A DNA stretch of 64,000 bases from Triops longicaudatus (Eukaryota > Arthropoda > Branchiopoda > Notostraca > Triopsidae): assembly GCA_022885665.1 (NCBI GenBank), contig JAGQDJ010000612.1:1-64000 (forward strand), written 5' to 3'. Position 1 is the stretch's first letter, and each line of letters starts with the position of its first letter. The position numbers were made by a program, and so were the translations under genes. The notes under the pieces are model-generated. The model was not told the origin of the DNA, did not search any database, and was given only the letters and a program-made list of their open reading frames with translations. This document shows, in pieces, positions 1 through 10,368 of the stretch.

Positions 1-72
1 TTTTGTTGAAAATAGTGTTTATTGCAATCTGGTGTTAAAAATTGCATAATTTAATTTATATAGGTAATTTCT

Positions 73-777
73 TTAGTAGGCAACGGTGGTGGCGTATTCA
101 GTGGTGGTGTAGGGAGCAGCGGTGGTGTAGGCAACGGGGGCGGGGGCCTTGTAGGCGGGCTGGTAGGCGGGTTGGACAGCGACGTACTTGGGGGCTTCGT
201 AGACGACGGGGGCGGGCTTGTAGGCCACGGGGGCGGGTTGGTAAGCAGCGTACTTGGGGGCTTCGTAGACGGCGGGCTTGTAGGCGGGTTTGTATTCAGC
301 GTACTTGGCTTGACCTTCGTATTTGACATCAGCGACCAAACCGTATCCGTTGTCGGAGTAGGTCACAGTCTGAATGCGGCCATCGGGCAAAGCAACGCGG
401 TAAGAGCCAGACACAACCTTGCCGTCGCTGGATTCTTGGTGGCTGTAGTCGTTGTAGTATTCGTCCTTAACAGCGTACTGGAAAGAGTAGGGCTGAGGAG
501 CCTGTTGAAGTAGAAATAAAGTGTGAAATTTCTTGTATATTTTACTCGAAGAGGAGTCTTGATAATTAGCCAACTTACATATTCGTAGGTCTTGTAAGCG
601 GGCTGGTAAGCGGGAGCCGGCTGGTACTTGGCAGTCGGGTACACTTCAGCAGCCGAGGCGACGGCGATGAGGGCGACGACAATGAAGACCTAATGGTAAA
701 ATAAAAGCAATGAGTCCAAATTGTTCAATAAGGTCCGAACACTACACTAGCTCGTTGAACTGTTTCTGTACCTTCAT
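73..777 (-). CDS. RR-type cuticle protein (chitin-binding), copy 1
   Basis: This encodes a structural exoskeleton protein that is secreted and expected to bind chitin through a Rebers-Riddiford (Chitin_bind_4) domain. The coding exons on the minus strand are 772-777, 579-689 and 73-501, giving 181 residues. Exon 1 codes only Met-Lys, so an intron splits the signal peptide, as is usual in arthropod cuticle genes. Exon 2 holds the hydrophobic signal (VFIVVALIAVASA) and a mature start AEVYP. Exon 3 holds the RR core with SDGKVVSGSYRVALPDGR, then a low-complexity tail of YKPA, YEAPKY and AYQPAP units ending in YTTT and ATTVAY. A minus-strand AATAAA lies at 18-23, just past the stop. Codon phases close exactly across both introns. 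Family assignment is secure; the RR-1 or RR-2 subclass is not. Confidence 0.93.
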
Positions 778-809
778 GATTGTTGTTGTTGTTTGGATAG
801 TCCGGAGTG

Positions 810-847
810 AACTGATGCTTTCGGTGGAGCTCTAGAGAGCTTTTATA
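810..847 (-). promoter_or_regulatory. Core promoter of cuticle gene 1 (TATA + initiator)
   Basis: TATAAAAG reads on the minus strand at 840-847, and an arthropod-type initiator TCAGTT at 810-815. The TATA box starts about 34 bp upstream of the initiator A. The initiator lies about 35 bp upstream of the ATG, so the 5' leader is short. The other three cuticle genes in the window have the same arrangement. Confidence 0.75.
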
Positions 848-1806
848 GTGGTCAAACCTCGTGTGATCTGGATTATGGCCGTCAATGAAAATTACAAGGT
901 TAGCTTCGGCACTTTCTTCTTTCTATTTCCGATGGGGAGACAGGTTTGAACGAAGTTAGGCGTTTTTTCGCGCTTCTAGATCTCTGTAAAGGACATGTTA
1001 AACGGTCTATCTTCTACTTGGCCTCGCCCTTGCCTCAGGACTAATATGTTCGTCTCTGGTGCAAACTAGGTCTGTAGGGCTGGCTGTTGCGAAAGCAATA
1101 CAGTGAGGATAGGTATCACGATGCAGATGTCTGAAGTCAATATTATCAATACATACCGAGCATACGATGAGAACTGCAAAGTTAATTAAAACTTTTATCC
1201 GCTATCCGCTTTTTTATACCTTCTGCTGTTTTTGTCTATATACAAGTCAATAGTTGTACACGTTTTAGAGTAACTGTCAGCAAAATTCGCGACAAAGTTT
1301 TCAACGTTCACCACTACCTGGGCACTGGCATGTCTCATTGCGCATGAATGAGAACATATAAAATTTATTATATATTACACCTGTTTATGAGGAAACTAGG
1401 TCGATAAATAGAAATTATGGGTTTCGTGGTCTCTCGTTGCTTCAAGACTATGTTTTGCGTGAAAAATGTTACTCCCTCCCTGTGATAGATGTAGATTTGA
1501 TTTCTGTTAATGTATTCCATCATACATGAAAGCGGTAGCGGCAAAACTTCCACCATTGATTCTCCATTAGTTACGTATTCTATTCAGTGAAATTTTTGTT
1601 CAAAATCCCTGTGTCCTTTCCAAATTATAATTTTTATTATAATTTTTCTACTCTTAAACAAGACGCCTCGATAAAAAAATCACTGCATGCTGACGATAGA
1701 CAAACAAATCGTTTGCTCATTTTATGGTAACCCAGTTGTTCAACTGTTTAATTGCAATGAAATCAAAACCAGCTAAGAATAAAAGCATGTTTTTTTAGAA
1801 AGTATA
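848..1806. other. Intergenic region between cuticle genes 1 and 2
   Basis: It holds no convincing coding exon. The only ORF of note (minus, near 1368-1556) has no domain and no splice context. The left part is the upstream region of cuticle gene 1; the right edge is the 3' flank of cuticle gene 2, with a minus-strand AATAAA at 1807-1812. Confidence 0.6.
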
Positions 1807-1875
1807 TTTATTGAACCCGCTCGTAAAACCCCGATTACAACTCGGGATAATTTAGTACAATATTTTTTCTAGAAT

Positions 1876-2743
1876 TTAGTATTTAACAGTGGTGGGGTAT
1901 TCGGCAGCCTTAGTGGTGGTGTAGGGGGCAGCAGTAGTGGTGTACGGCGCAGGGGCGGCTTTGTAGACTACTGGGCGGTAGACGGGCTCAGCAACGTATT
2001 TGGGTTGTTCGTAAACGATCTTGGGTTGTTGGTAAACAACGGGCTTGTACTCCACCTTGGGTTGAGTGTAAACTACTTTGGGTTGTTCGTAGACGACGGG
2101 TTTGTACTCAGCTTTGGGTTGTTCGTAAGCGACGGGCTTGTATTCGACTTTGGGTTGTTCGTAGGTGGCGGCAGCTTTGTAGACGGGTTTGTATTCGGGG
2201 TACTTGGCTTCACCTTCGTATTTAACGTCAGCGGTCAATCCGTAGCCTTCATCTTTGTAGGTCACGGTTTGGATGCGACCGTCGGGAAGAGCAACACGGT
2301 ACGAGCCAGAGACGACCTTACCGTCGCTGTATTCCTTTTTGTCGAAGTTGGTGTAGGTGTAGTCATCCTTAACAGCGTACTCGAAGTTGTAAGGCTGAGG
2401 AGGCTGTAATGAAGCAAAATTATTTAGTAGGCCACAGATCGAACAGAACTGATTCTAGAATGGAAACTTACGTAAGTGTAAGCTTTTTCGGTGGTGTAGG
2501 CGGGTTGAGTGTAAACCGGAGCGGGTTGGTACTTTTGGCTCTCGGGGTAAACTTCAGCAGCCAAAGCCACGGTGGCGAAAGCGGCGAGGATGAAGAACTG
2601 AAAGGAGAGTTAATCTTTGTTATCCAATTTGACTTCAAACTGAATTTTTAATTAAAATTGGGATTTTTAAAAATAAATACACTTTCATTTTCTTTTTTTC
2701 TGGAGTTTCTTTCTAGAAATTTTATTTTACCACTTACTTTCAT
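1876..2743 (-). CDS. RR-type cuticle protein, tandem copy 2 (longer repeat)
   Basis: This is a secreted cuticle protein with an RR chitin-binding domain. The minus-strand coding exons are 2738-2743 (Met-Lys), 2472-2597 and 1876-2403, giving 219 residues with phase 0 at both introns. Exon 2 codes the rest of the signal peptide (FFILAAFATVALA) and AEVYPESQKYQPAPVY. Exon 3 opens PPQPYNFEYAVKDDYTYTNF, carries SDGKVVSGSYRVALPDGR, and then a tail of alternating YEQPK and VEYKPV units, YTQPK and YQQPK variants, and YTTT repeats. A minus-strand AATAAA at 1807-1812 serves as the poly(A) signal. It is almost identical to copy 3 at 4621-5462 apart from one extra 12-residue repeat unit, so the two are a recent tandem duplication. 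Confidence 0.94.
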
Positions 2744-2768
2744 GTTGATGCTTGAACTAGTCCGGATG

Positions 2769-2805
2769 AACTGATGCTCTAGTTCTAACTCCCTGAGCTT
2801 TTATA
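2769..2805 (-). promoter_or_regulatory. Core promoter of cuticle gene 2
   Basis: The minus strand has TATAAAAG at 2798-2805 and a TCAGTT initiator at 2769-2774, about 33 bp apart. The flanking text (GAGCATCAGTTCATCCGGAC) matches the promoter of cuticle gene 3, as expected for a duplicated gene. Confidence 0.75.
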
Positions 2806-2809
2806 TCGT

Positions 2810-4547
2810 CCGCTCTTACTTTCAAACAAGGTTACCTGCACGGATCGTCCCACCTTTCTCCAACTGTCCTGCTATGCTCTAAGAATGTTGGGAAAGTCTT
2901 TTCTGTGTCCTCCCTTTTTGTATACCGAGACTCTCTATGTGTTACAAATGGATAAAAAGGATTGTTGAATAAAATTATGGCTGTTGCGAAGGTTAGTATC
3001 CGTAAGAAATTGACAACTACTGTGTTATCTGAAATATCAAATTAAAGAAGCTTTGCGTGGGAAAAAGAAGGGAAAATTGCGCTCTATGTCTTTTGTTTCA
3101 CTCAATGTGGAATTCTGGATTACTACCTTGCACACACAAGTAAATTAGTGCAAAATTTCAGCATCTTAGTGGCCGAATTTAATGTGGCCGAATTTTGTTG
3201 AAGATAAATTTAGATGTTCTTTTTCTGATGGACGTTAATCTTTTAGTACTTCCATTCAGTCGTCCATCTTACATAGAAGCCATTGGTTATGGTGGGAAAC
3301 CTCGTCATCACCGAATTATATACTTCAATCCTCTAATTAGAATAACGCGTTTGCCAGTATTTATTTTACGTTATTGGCTCTCATTTCTTACATAAGCTGG
3401 TAGTATGAAGCCTAAATTATGGCAAAGTTAATATACATTAAGGCGACTGTTTCTCAGACGGTTAATGCGGAAAACTTTGCATGCGATGTACAGTGCAGCA
3501 AGAATTTACGTGTCAAGCATTATTGCACCAGCTCCAAAAGGACGGTAGCGGCGCATGTGGTATTCCGAAGTACTGTTGGGACCTTTCTGCCATTAAAAGT
3601 AATTTAAATTTCAATTTACTGCGTTTCAACATCTTGCAATATTGATGATCACCACTTCGTTTGCCCGAAATTTATGGTAATGATAATCTCATGCTGTTTA
3701 GTAAGGCCATTCGTGTTTCCAAGAGGCATATTTCTAGGGTTACTATCCGTTCTTAAATGATAAGGACAGTACTTAAATTTGGTATGCCCGTCCTGAAGGG
3801 TGTTTGTCCTTAAATATGTCCTTAAATGGGAGTTGCTGCTAAATTTGTAGACATTTCGTCAGAATAAAAGGACTAAAACATCAATAATACATGCCGGCCG
3901 CATGCAGTTTCAAGTTCTGTTTAAAAATGGCTAGCCGTTCGGCATAGCGGGCCGTGGACAACGGCAATAGCCGTCAAAGTCAAACACACGCTGCTGAAGG
4001 GGAATGCATCTGTCATTTACTATTGGCTAATGGTAAGTGGCTAGTGACTACACACGTATACGGCGTATACGTGTGTATACTATACGCACACGTGTGTAAT
4101 CATTTGTGTGTTGCTAGCTGCTCTGAGACATTGCGAAATGCGAAATGCATGCAAAATTGTTGTCTGACACGAACTTATTCAGAAAAATTTTGTCTAAAAG
4201 CAAATATTTGCTGTAGTTACCTTGCATGTCTGCGTCAAATACTGACAGTATGTAGGCCTATGCCACGTGTGCTTTCTGCCATCGAGAGTAATGTACTGCT
4301 CTGTAGCGCTAAATACTGGTTGGTTTTACTGGACTTCTTATGGTTTCATTTCTTTGACTAATAAGGAAATTTGGGAAAGTATTTCTGAAATAGGGAATTT
4401 GCACGAAAACCATTTAGCACTTGATTCTTGCGACAATTTCCTAAGTTGTCCTTAAATTCTATCCGCGTGAGATGGTAACCCTACATATTTCTCAAACAAA
4501 TTGAAAAAGAAAACAACCATTAAAGTCGATTTTCATACAAAGTAAGA
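2810..4547. other. Intergenic region between duplicated cuticle genes 2 and 3
   Basis: About 1.7 kb without a supported gene. Plus-strand ORFs at 3195-3395, 3419-3607 and 3954-4361 are short, have no recognisable domain and no exon context. The one structural feature is the palindrome cluster at 4049-4077, listed separately. Confidence 0.55.
4049..4077. repeat. Near-perfect 29-bp inverted repeat
   Basis: The arms TACACACGTATACG and CGTATACGTGTGTA (14 bp each) flank a single G and pair completely. A further alternating purine-pyrimidine stretch (ATACGCACACGTGTGT) follows just to the right. Alternating CA/TA/CG steps over about 50 bp make this a candidate cruciform or Z-DNA-prone site. No gene is attached to it. 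Confidence 0.7.
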
Positions 4548-4620
4548 TTTATTGAGCCATTTTTTCGTAAAAGCCCGAGTATAACGCGGGATAATTTAGT
4601 ACAATATTTTTTTCTACAAT

Positions 4621-5462
4621 TTAGTATTTAACAGTGGTGGGGTATTCGGCAGCCTTGGTGGTGGTGTAGGGGGCAGCAGTGGTGGTGTACGGCGCAGGGG
4701 CGGCTTTGTAGACTACTGGGCGGTAGACGGGCTCAGCAACGTATTTGGGTTGTTCGTAAACGATCTTGGGTTGTTGGTAAACAACGGGCTTGTACTCCAC
4801 CTTGGGTTGAGTGTACTCAACTTTGGGTTGTTCGTAAGCGACGGGCTTGTATTCGACTTTGGGTTGTTCGTAGGTGGCAGCAGCTTTGTAGACGGGTTTG
4901 TATTCAGGGTACTTGGCTTCACCTTCGTATTTAACGTCAGCGGTCAATCCGTAGCCTTCATCTTTGTAGGTCACGGTTTGGATGCGACCGTCGGGAAGAG
5001 CAACACGGTACGAGCCAGAGACGACCTTACCATCGCTGTATTCCTTTTTGTCGAAGTTGGTGTAGGTGTAGTCATCCTTAACAGCGTATTCGAAGTTGTA
5101 AGGCTGAGGAGGCTGTAATAAAACAAAATTATTTATTTCTAACTCATAGATGGAACAGAATTGATTATAGAATGGAAACTTACGTAAGTGTAAGCTTTTT
5201 CGGTGGTGTAGGCGGGTTGAGTGTAAACCGGAGCGGGTTGGTACTTTTGGCTTTCAGGGTAAACTTCAGCGGCCAAAGCCACGGTGGCGAAAGCGGCGAG
5301 GATGAAGAACTGAAAAGGGAGGAAATTTATATTAGCAAATAATTTCATAATTCCCTTTGCATATATGACAGCTAGAAATCTAATAAAGAAAGCAATGTTT
5401 TATGAACGTCAATTCAAAAAAATGAAGTTCAGACTTGATCAGAATTCAAGACTCACTTTCAT
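4621..5462 (-). CDS. RR-type cuticle protein, tandem copy 3 (shorter repeat)
   Basis: This is a secreted RR chitin-binding cuticle protein. The minus-strand coding exons are 5457-5462, 5184-5309 and 4621-5112, giving 207 residues; both introns are phase 0. The signal peptide and RR core match copy 2 residue for residue over most of their length. The tail lacks one 12-residue unit: YEQPKVEY runs straight into TQPKVEYKPV where copy 2 has an additional YEQPK/EYKPV block. The 3' flank and promoter are also conserved, and a minus-strand AATAAA lies at 4548-4553. The repeated tail makes unequal recombination or replication slippage the likely cause of the length difference. Confidence 0.94.
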
Positions 5463-5487
5463 GTTGATGCTTGAACTAGTCCGGATG

Positions 5488-5525
5488 AACTGATGCTCTA
5501 CTTGTAGTTCACCTGAGCTTATATA
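5488..5525 (-). promoter_or_regulatory. Core promoter of cuticle gene 3
   Basis: The minus strand has TATATAAG at 5518-5525 and a TCAGTT initiator at 5488-5493, in the same sequence context as cuticle gene 2. Confidence 0.72.
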
Positions 5526-5529
5526 CCGT

Positions 5530-6887
5530 CCACTCTCGCTTTCATGCAAGGTTAGATGTAGTTTCGGTTGGCTCCACCTTTCTCCGATCGCCTGCTGCTA
5601 TCTGAAACGGTGGGAAAGTGCTTCTTGCTCCCTTTCCTTAGGTAAAAATGGGCGCAAAAATGCAAAGCAGGTGCAAAGCCTCCCACCCAATGTTACCTCC
5701 GGAAACTAGATGTAGTTCGTTACAATCACCTTATTCGTCCAGGCGAATTGAGTGGGAATGTTTTACCATCTCTGTGGCCTTCTTTTAGCCTGTTTATAGG
5801 AGAAAGTTTTTACGGAGCATCACGATAGAGGAATCCCTGTAATATGCAGGTGAGACTTCGTTACAATGACCTCACAACTAGGCTATGCAGAAATTCATAT
5901 GATAGGCTTAGTTTCGAAGAGCCGTAGGCATAGGCGTAGGTTCTCACGACTCAGAAAACTACTGCATTCCGAATTTGGTCCTTTCTTAAGCAGGTAGACA
6001 AAATGCCTTTCCTTCGATAAACGACACGTGGCCCTTTCTCCTTACTAACGAGAAATTGTTTCTTTTTTTTTATAGATATTTCCCCTTTTTTAAGCGTGAA
6101 TGCAAAATGTCTCCATCATTTTAAATAGTTCAGACTTATTTTGACCCAGTGAGTCATATTTGGAACCACTTAAAAAATCGGAATTATTTATGCACCGTTG
6201 AAAGAAAAAACACATGTTAAATTTTTGTATTTTCGGATTATCAGAGCTACGCTGTCTACTATGTTCATAATTTACTGAATTAATTGTACTATAAGCGTTA
6301 ACATAAGCCTTACAAGCTTCTGAAAAACTTCTTCGAAAATGCGACCTTCATTCCTCAAAATTGCAAACACCCGGTACCTTGAAAGTTTGGCACGCGATGT
6401 GAAGTTGCTCATGTAACAAGTCATTCGACGTAGGGCGCTAAAAACGCCCAATTAAATTTTCAATGCAGGTAAAAGTTTTAAAGGAGTCTGCCAGCTTTGA
6501 CTACCGACAACTGGGGTCCGTTTGAACAGAAAAATTCGCTATTAATAGTAATAAGACCATTTTTTGGCTTTTTAAAGTATTTCGCAATATTCTTTTGCCT
6601 CAACCAAAAATTGCCTCATTTTGAATGCATGGCAATCTCTTTTGAGAGCGGTGTCCGCCGATTACCACAAGGTAATCTGTTTCCTGTGGTAATGGATTTT
6701 AATGAAAGCAGCGCCTCCCTACGAAAACGCGAGAAATGCTACCTTGAATATTGACACCCACCTTGTAAATCCTATTCTCTTTATTTACGTGGAACAGTGT
6801 AGATGGAGAAGGATTGCTTCTGAAACTCAAAATTGAGCATAAACTTGAGCGTATTGTGTTCGAAAATAAACCTGAAAAATACTTACA
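5530..6887. other. Intergenic region upstream of the acyl-CoA oxidase gene
   Basis: Cuticle gene 3 diverges from the acyl-CoA oxidase gene across this stretch, so it contains both upstream regions. An 85-codon ORF at 6497-6754 has no recognisable domain. No TATA box or repeat stands out. Confidence 0.5.
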
Positions 6888-8831
6888 ATGCCTGTGTCTT
6901 ACCTAGCACAATGTGTCAGACATGGGCATCGTTTGTTCCATCTGAGTCGCATGTGCAAGTAAGAATTAACAGGATTTTCTCCTGTAACCTCGTAAACCTA
7001 TTTTCATTGTTATCACGGGAATTCTGTTTTGTTTCAGTGTTAAGTTAGCATCCACGTCATTGCCCTTGATCATCGCTACCTCGAAACTACACAACAGCGC
7101 CTCACCTCCTACAGTTCGTCAGAAATGGGGCGCTCCAGCATCTTTTCCCGTCCAAGAATTAACCCATTTACTTGATCACGACAATCACGATATGCGACGT
7201 GATTTTCGTCACTTCATGTGTGATCCTATCATGGTTCCTCGCTACAATATCTCCTTAGATGAAGAGCGTGAAGCAGCGTTAGCCAAACTACAGCGCATCT
7301 GCGATTCAGGCTTTATTTCGGTCTTGGATTTCCAAAATAATCCTTTGAGAATTTTCGCAGCCCATGAACTTGCTGCTATCATAGACCCTGCCACAACTAC
7401 CAAGATGACGGTCCAATTTAACTTATTCGGTGGAACGGTGCTGAAATTAGGCACCAAGAAACATCATGATGCCCTTTTATCCGGCATCGACAGCTTGAAG
7501 GACATCGGATGTTTCGGCTTAACCGAGCTGGGATACGGAAACAATGCCGTTGAAATGGAAACCACCATTAAACATGATAAAAACACAGGTATAAAATACG
7601 TTCCTTGAACCATCGTTATCAAAATTTTCTCTCAATATTATTGTTATTATTATTATTTGTTTAAATACGAACATAATTAATTCGTCGGAAAATTTTACAT
7701 AGAAAACATTGAATAATAAGAAGTATTGTTTCTGACGTTTAGGAGATTTTATTGTTAACACACCCAGCCCCTTAGCGCAGAAATACTGGATCACGAATGG
7801 TGCTGTTCATGCTAAACATGTCGTAGTTTTTGGCCAGTTGGAAGCGGGGGGCCAGCAGCACGGAATTCATAGCGTCATCGTCCGTATTCGTGATGATAAC
7901 ATGAAGGTGATTCTTGTTTATAAGCGTCAAAACTTTTCTAATTAATTAGATAATTAAAGTAGGTACGACATTTTGTAAATCAACAAAAATCGAAATAAAA
8001 AGACGAAACTAACTTTAGCTTGGTTTAGGTATTACCTGGAGTGACCGTGGAAGACATGGGTTACAAAATGGGTCTTAATGGCGTTGATAACGCAAAATTA
8101 TCATTTAATAACATCCGTGTTCCGTCTGACAGTCTTCTAAACCGATATTCGGACGTATCACGAGACGGTACCGTTACTTCTGAGATCAAAAGCACGCGAG
8201 CACGTTTCTTGGCCGTAGCAGATCAGTTGCTCTCCGGTAGAATCTGTATTGCTTCAATGTCTTTGGTAGAATTTCCATTCATCTCAAAATTTGTATGAAT
8301 ATTTTATTCAAATGCTACACATTAGGGCGGGGCTAAAGCTTCTTTGGCAATTGCGTTGAGGTACTCCGCTACGCGATTAACTGTAGGACCTACCGGCAAG
8401 TCCGATACTCCGATTTTATCGTACGGCTTGCAACAAAAGGCACTTTTGCCTTTGTTGGCTCGTACCATTGCTTTGAATCTTGGTTTGGACTACGTGAAAG
8501 AACGTTGGGCATTCCAGAACAAAGATGGTTCGGAACATGCCGAAGTTGTGACTATGTGCTGCGCCATTAAGCCCTTGTGTTCATGGCACTTGGAAGATAC
8601 GGTCAGCGTTGCACGAGAACGTTGCGGTGGGCAGGGCTATTTGTCTTGCAATCGCTTTGGGACGTTCTTGGGATTGGCTCATGCTGCCTGCACAGCAGAA
8701 GGCGACAATGCTGTCCTTATGCAAAAAGTAAATCACCTTTAAGGATGTTTTCTAAATAATTGTCCGAATTCACCATTGAATTTTGTGCTAGTAAACTGAA
8801 CATCCAAGTTAAAGAAAAACTTTTAAACTTC

Positions 8832-8885
<54 letters not shown>

Positions 8886-9489
8886 NTTTTTTTTTTTGCT
8901 TTTGACTATTTAACGAACATTTATTTTTTATGTTTTTTCCTAGGTAGCGAAGGAGCACTTGGCTACGTTCAGGTCCGTACCGGTAAAAAAAGCAGAAAAG
9001 GGGGATGCCAACGATCTTGTATTCTTGGAATCACTTCTGGCCATGAACGAGAATCGTTTGTACGCGGAATTGCAACAAAAACTTAAAGCAGCGGGGAAAA
9101 CGGGATTGTACCATGTTTGGATGGTGGAGGAGAGTGATCTGGTGCAATCTGCCGCAAAAGCTTTCGGCGAAAGGCTCATTGCGGAGCAATTCGACAAGGC
9201 CGTCGAGAAAGCTTCCTCGGAATTAAAACCTGTTCTGAATCAACTCCGTCACTTGCACTTGCTGACAGTTTTGCAGAGACAGGCGGCTCAACTTGTCGGT
9301 GCAGGGTTGATCTCTCCTACTTTAATCCCCGAATTGGAGCAGACGGCGACCCGAGTCTGTCAGCAGTTAGCCCCGCAAGCTTTGAACATCTGCCAGGCTT
9401 TTGAAATCCCCGAGCCCATGTTGTCTGCTCCGATTGCCTTGGATTGGGTGGACTACAACGCTCGCAATAATCAAGGAGAAGTTGTCTAA
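6888..9489 (+). CDS. Acyl-CoA oxidase (plant ACX2/ACX3-like type)
   Basis: This is an FAD-dependent acyl-CoA oxidase, which converts acyl-CoA plus O2 to trans-2-enoyl-CoA plus H2O2, the first step of peroxisomal beta-oxidation. The exons are 6888-6958, 7038-7588, 7743-7906, 8029-8265, 8326-8727 and 8944-9489, giving 656 residues with consistent phase at every join. Family marks are TELGYGNN near residue 185 (flavin/substrate loop), YKMGLNGVDNAKLSF, CGGQGY near 441 and AEGDNAVLMQ near 465, whose Glu corresponds to the family's catalytic base. The resemblance is to the plant long/medium-chain type rather than to vertebrate ACOX1. The C-terminus is Glu-Val-Val, not an SKL-type PTS1. The ATG at 6888 is the least certain part; it adds a basic, Ser/His-rich leader with no acidic residue. 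AATAAA lies at 9628-9633. The last intron contains a 60-base poly-T run with an N. Confidence 0.9.
8836..8897. repeat. Poly-T tract with one ambiguous base, in an intron
   Basis: About 60 consecutive T are interrupted only by an N at 8886, inside the last intron of the acyl-CoA oxidase gene. The N suggests that the assembler could not resolve the run length, so the true length is unknown. Confidence 0.9.
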
Positions 9490-9691
9490 ACGAGTTTAGC
9501 GGAAATGAAGAGACCGGAAGGATAAGCTCAAAGTAGAAGTCTATTTAACTATACACCATCAATGCAATTTTTTTAGGGTTATCAGCTGTATTATATGACA
9601 ATGTAATAACTAGAGTGGTCTTCAAGGAATAAAAAAAAATAACCAAACAACTTGCAAGTGTTTAAGATTGTGTAATTTTGAACAAGGTTGA

Positions 9692-9993
9692 TTACCCTAC
9701 ATTGGAGGTGAAATTAAGAAGATCGATTTTGTGATTCTGCCAATGACAAAACAGTTCCGATTTCTCTTTTAATGCCCACATACCTTATCAGACATTGTTT
9801 TCTGCGCTGATTCCAATGCGGTAAATATTCTTGCTCTCAAACTGGAGCCTAGGCAAGATTCAACGTGAGTGTAGGGGCGGGGGAGAGAGAGAGAGTGCTG
9901 CATAAAGTTTGTTAAATTGGCAAGGGCTAAATCGGCGCCACGCTCAAATCTGTTATGAAGCTCTGTGTGTACTAGTTCAAAACGGCTAGCCAT
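9692..9993 (-). CDS. Doubtful small ORF divergent from mTOR
   Basis: A minus-strand ATG at 9991-9993 opens a 74-codon ORF. A good donor (AAG|GTATGT) at 9784 could join it to an exon at 9692-9736 behind a CAG acceptor, giving 84 residues. The text runs MASRFELVHTELHNRFERG, later SSLRARIFTALESAQK. A CT-rich stretch followed by CCTAG (9855-9897) looks like an acceptor tract, so the middle part may be a further intron. The fragment LRARIFTALE loosely recalls the N-terminus of FOP/FOPNL-type centrosomal proteins, but that is a weak pattern match. The ATG is about 375 bp from the mTOR ATG, on the opposite strand. No function is assigned. Confidence 0.28.
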
Positions 9994-10368
9994 CTCGGAA
10001 AAAAATTGTCCAACGAAAATTATTACAGAATAGCAATTATGGAAAGCTTTGAAATGCTAATATATTTTAAGAATGGAAGAAAATGAAAAAGTCAAATACC
10101 ACCTTATGATCAAATTTCTTTTTGTAACTTGGCAACGCTGCTTTAAGGTCTTATTTTCCTAAGAACAGCAATGTTGAAGCGTAATGTTTTTGTTGGAACG
10201 TTGAACTAAAGCTACTTGCGTTTTATTTATTGGTTCATTCTTTACTCAAAGACGTATGAATTTACTCTCGTAGGATGTGAATTTAATCCAAGCTGTTGTC
10301 ACCTTGAATAACTTTGGTGTTGGATAAACGCGGAAAAACTTGCATAAGACAATCCGAACAAGCTAAAC
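9994..10368. promoter_or_regulatory. mTOR upstream region, possibly bidirectional
   Basis: This 375-bp stretch lies between the doubtful minus-strand ORF and the mTOR ATG. No TATA box was seen at a useful distance on either side, which would fit a housekeeping promoter. The transcription start cannot be placed from sequence alone. Confidence 0.35.

Noticed and set aside
2005..2409. 134-codon plus-strand ORF opposite cuticle gene 2 (and its twin at 4750-5118)
   Set aside because: It is the antisense shadow of the repeated YEQPK/VEYKPV coding sequence; the low-complexity complement stays open by composition.
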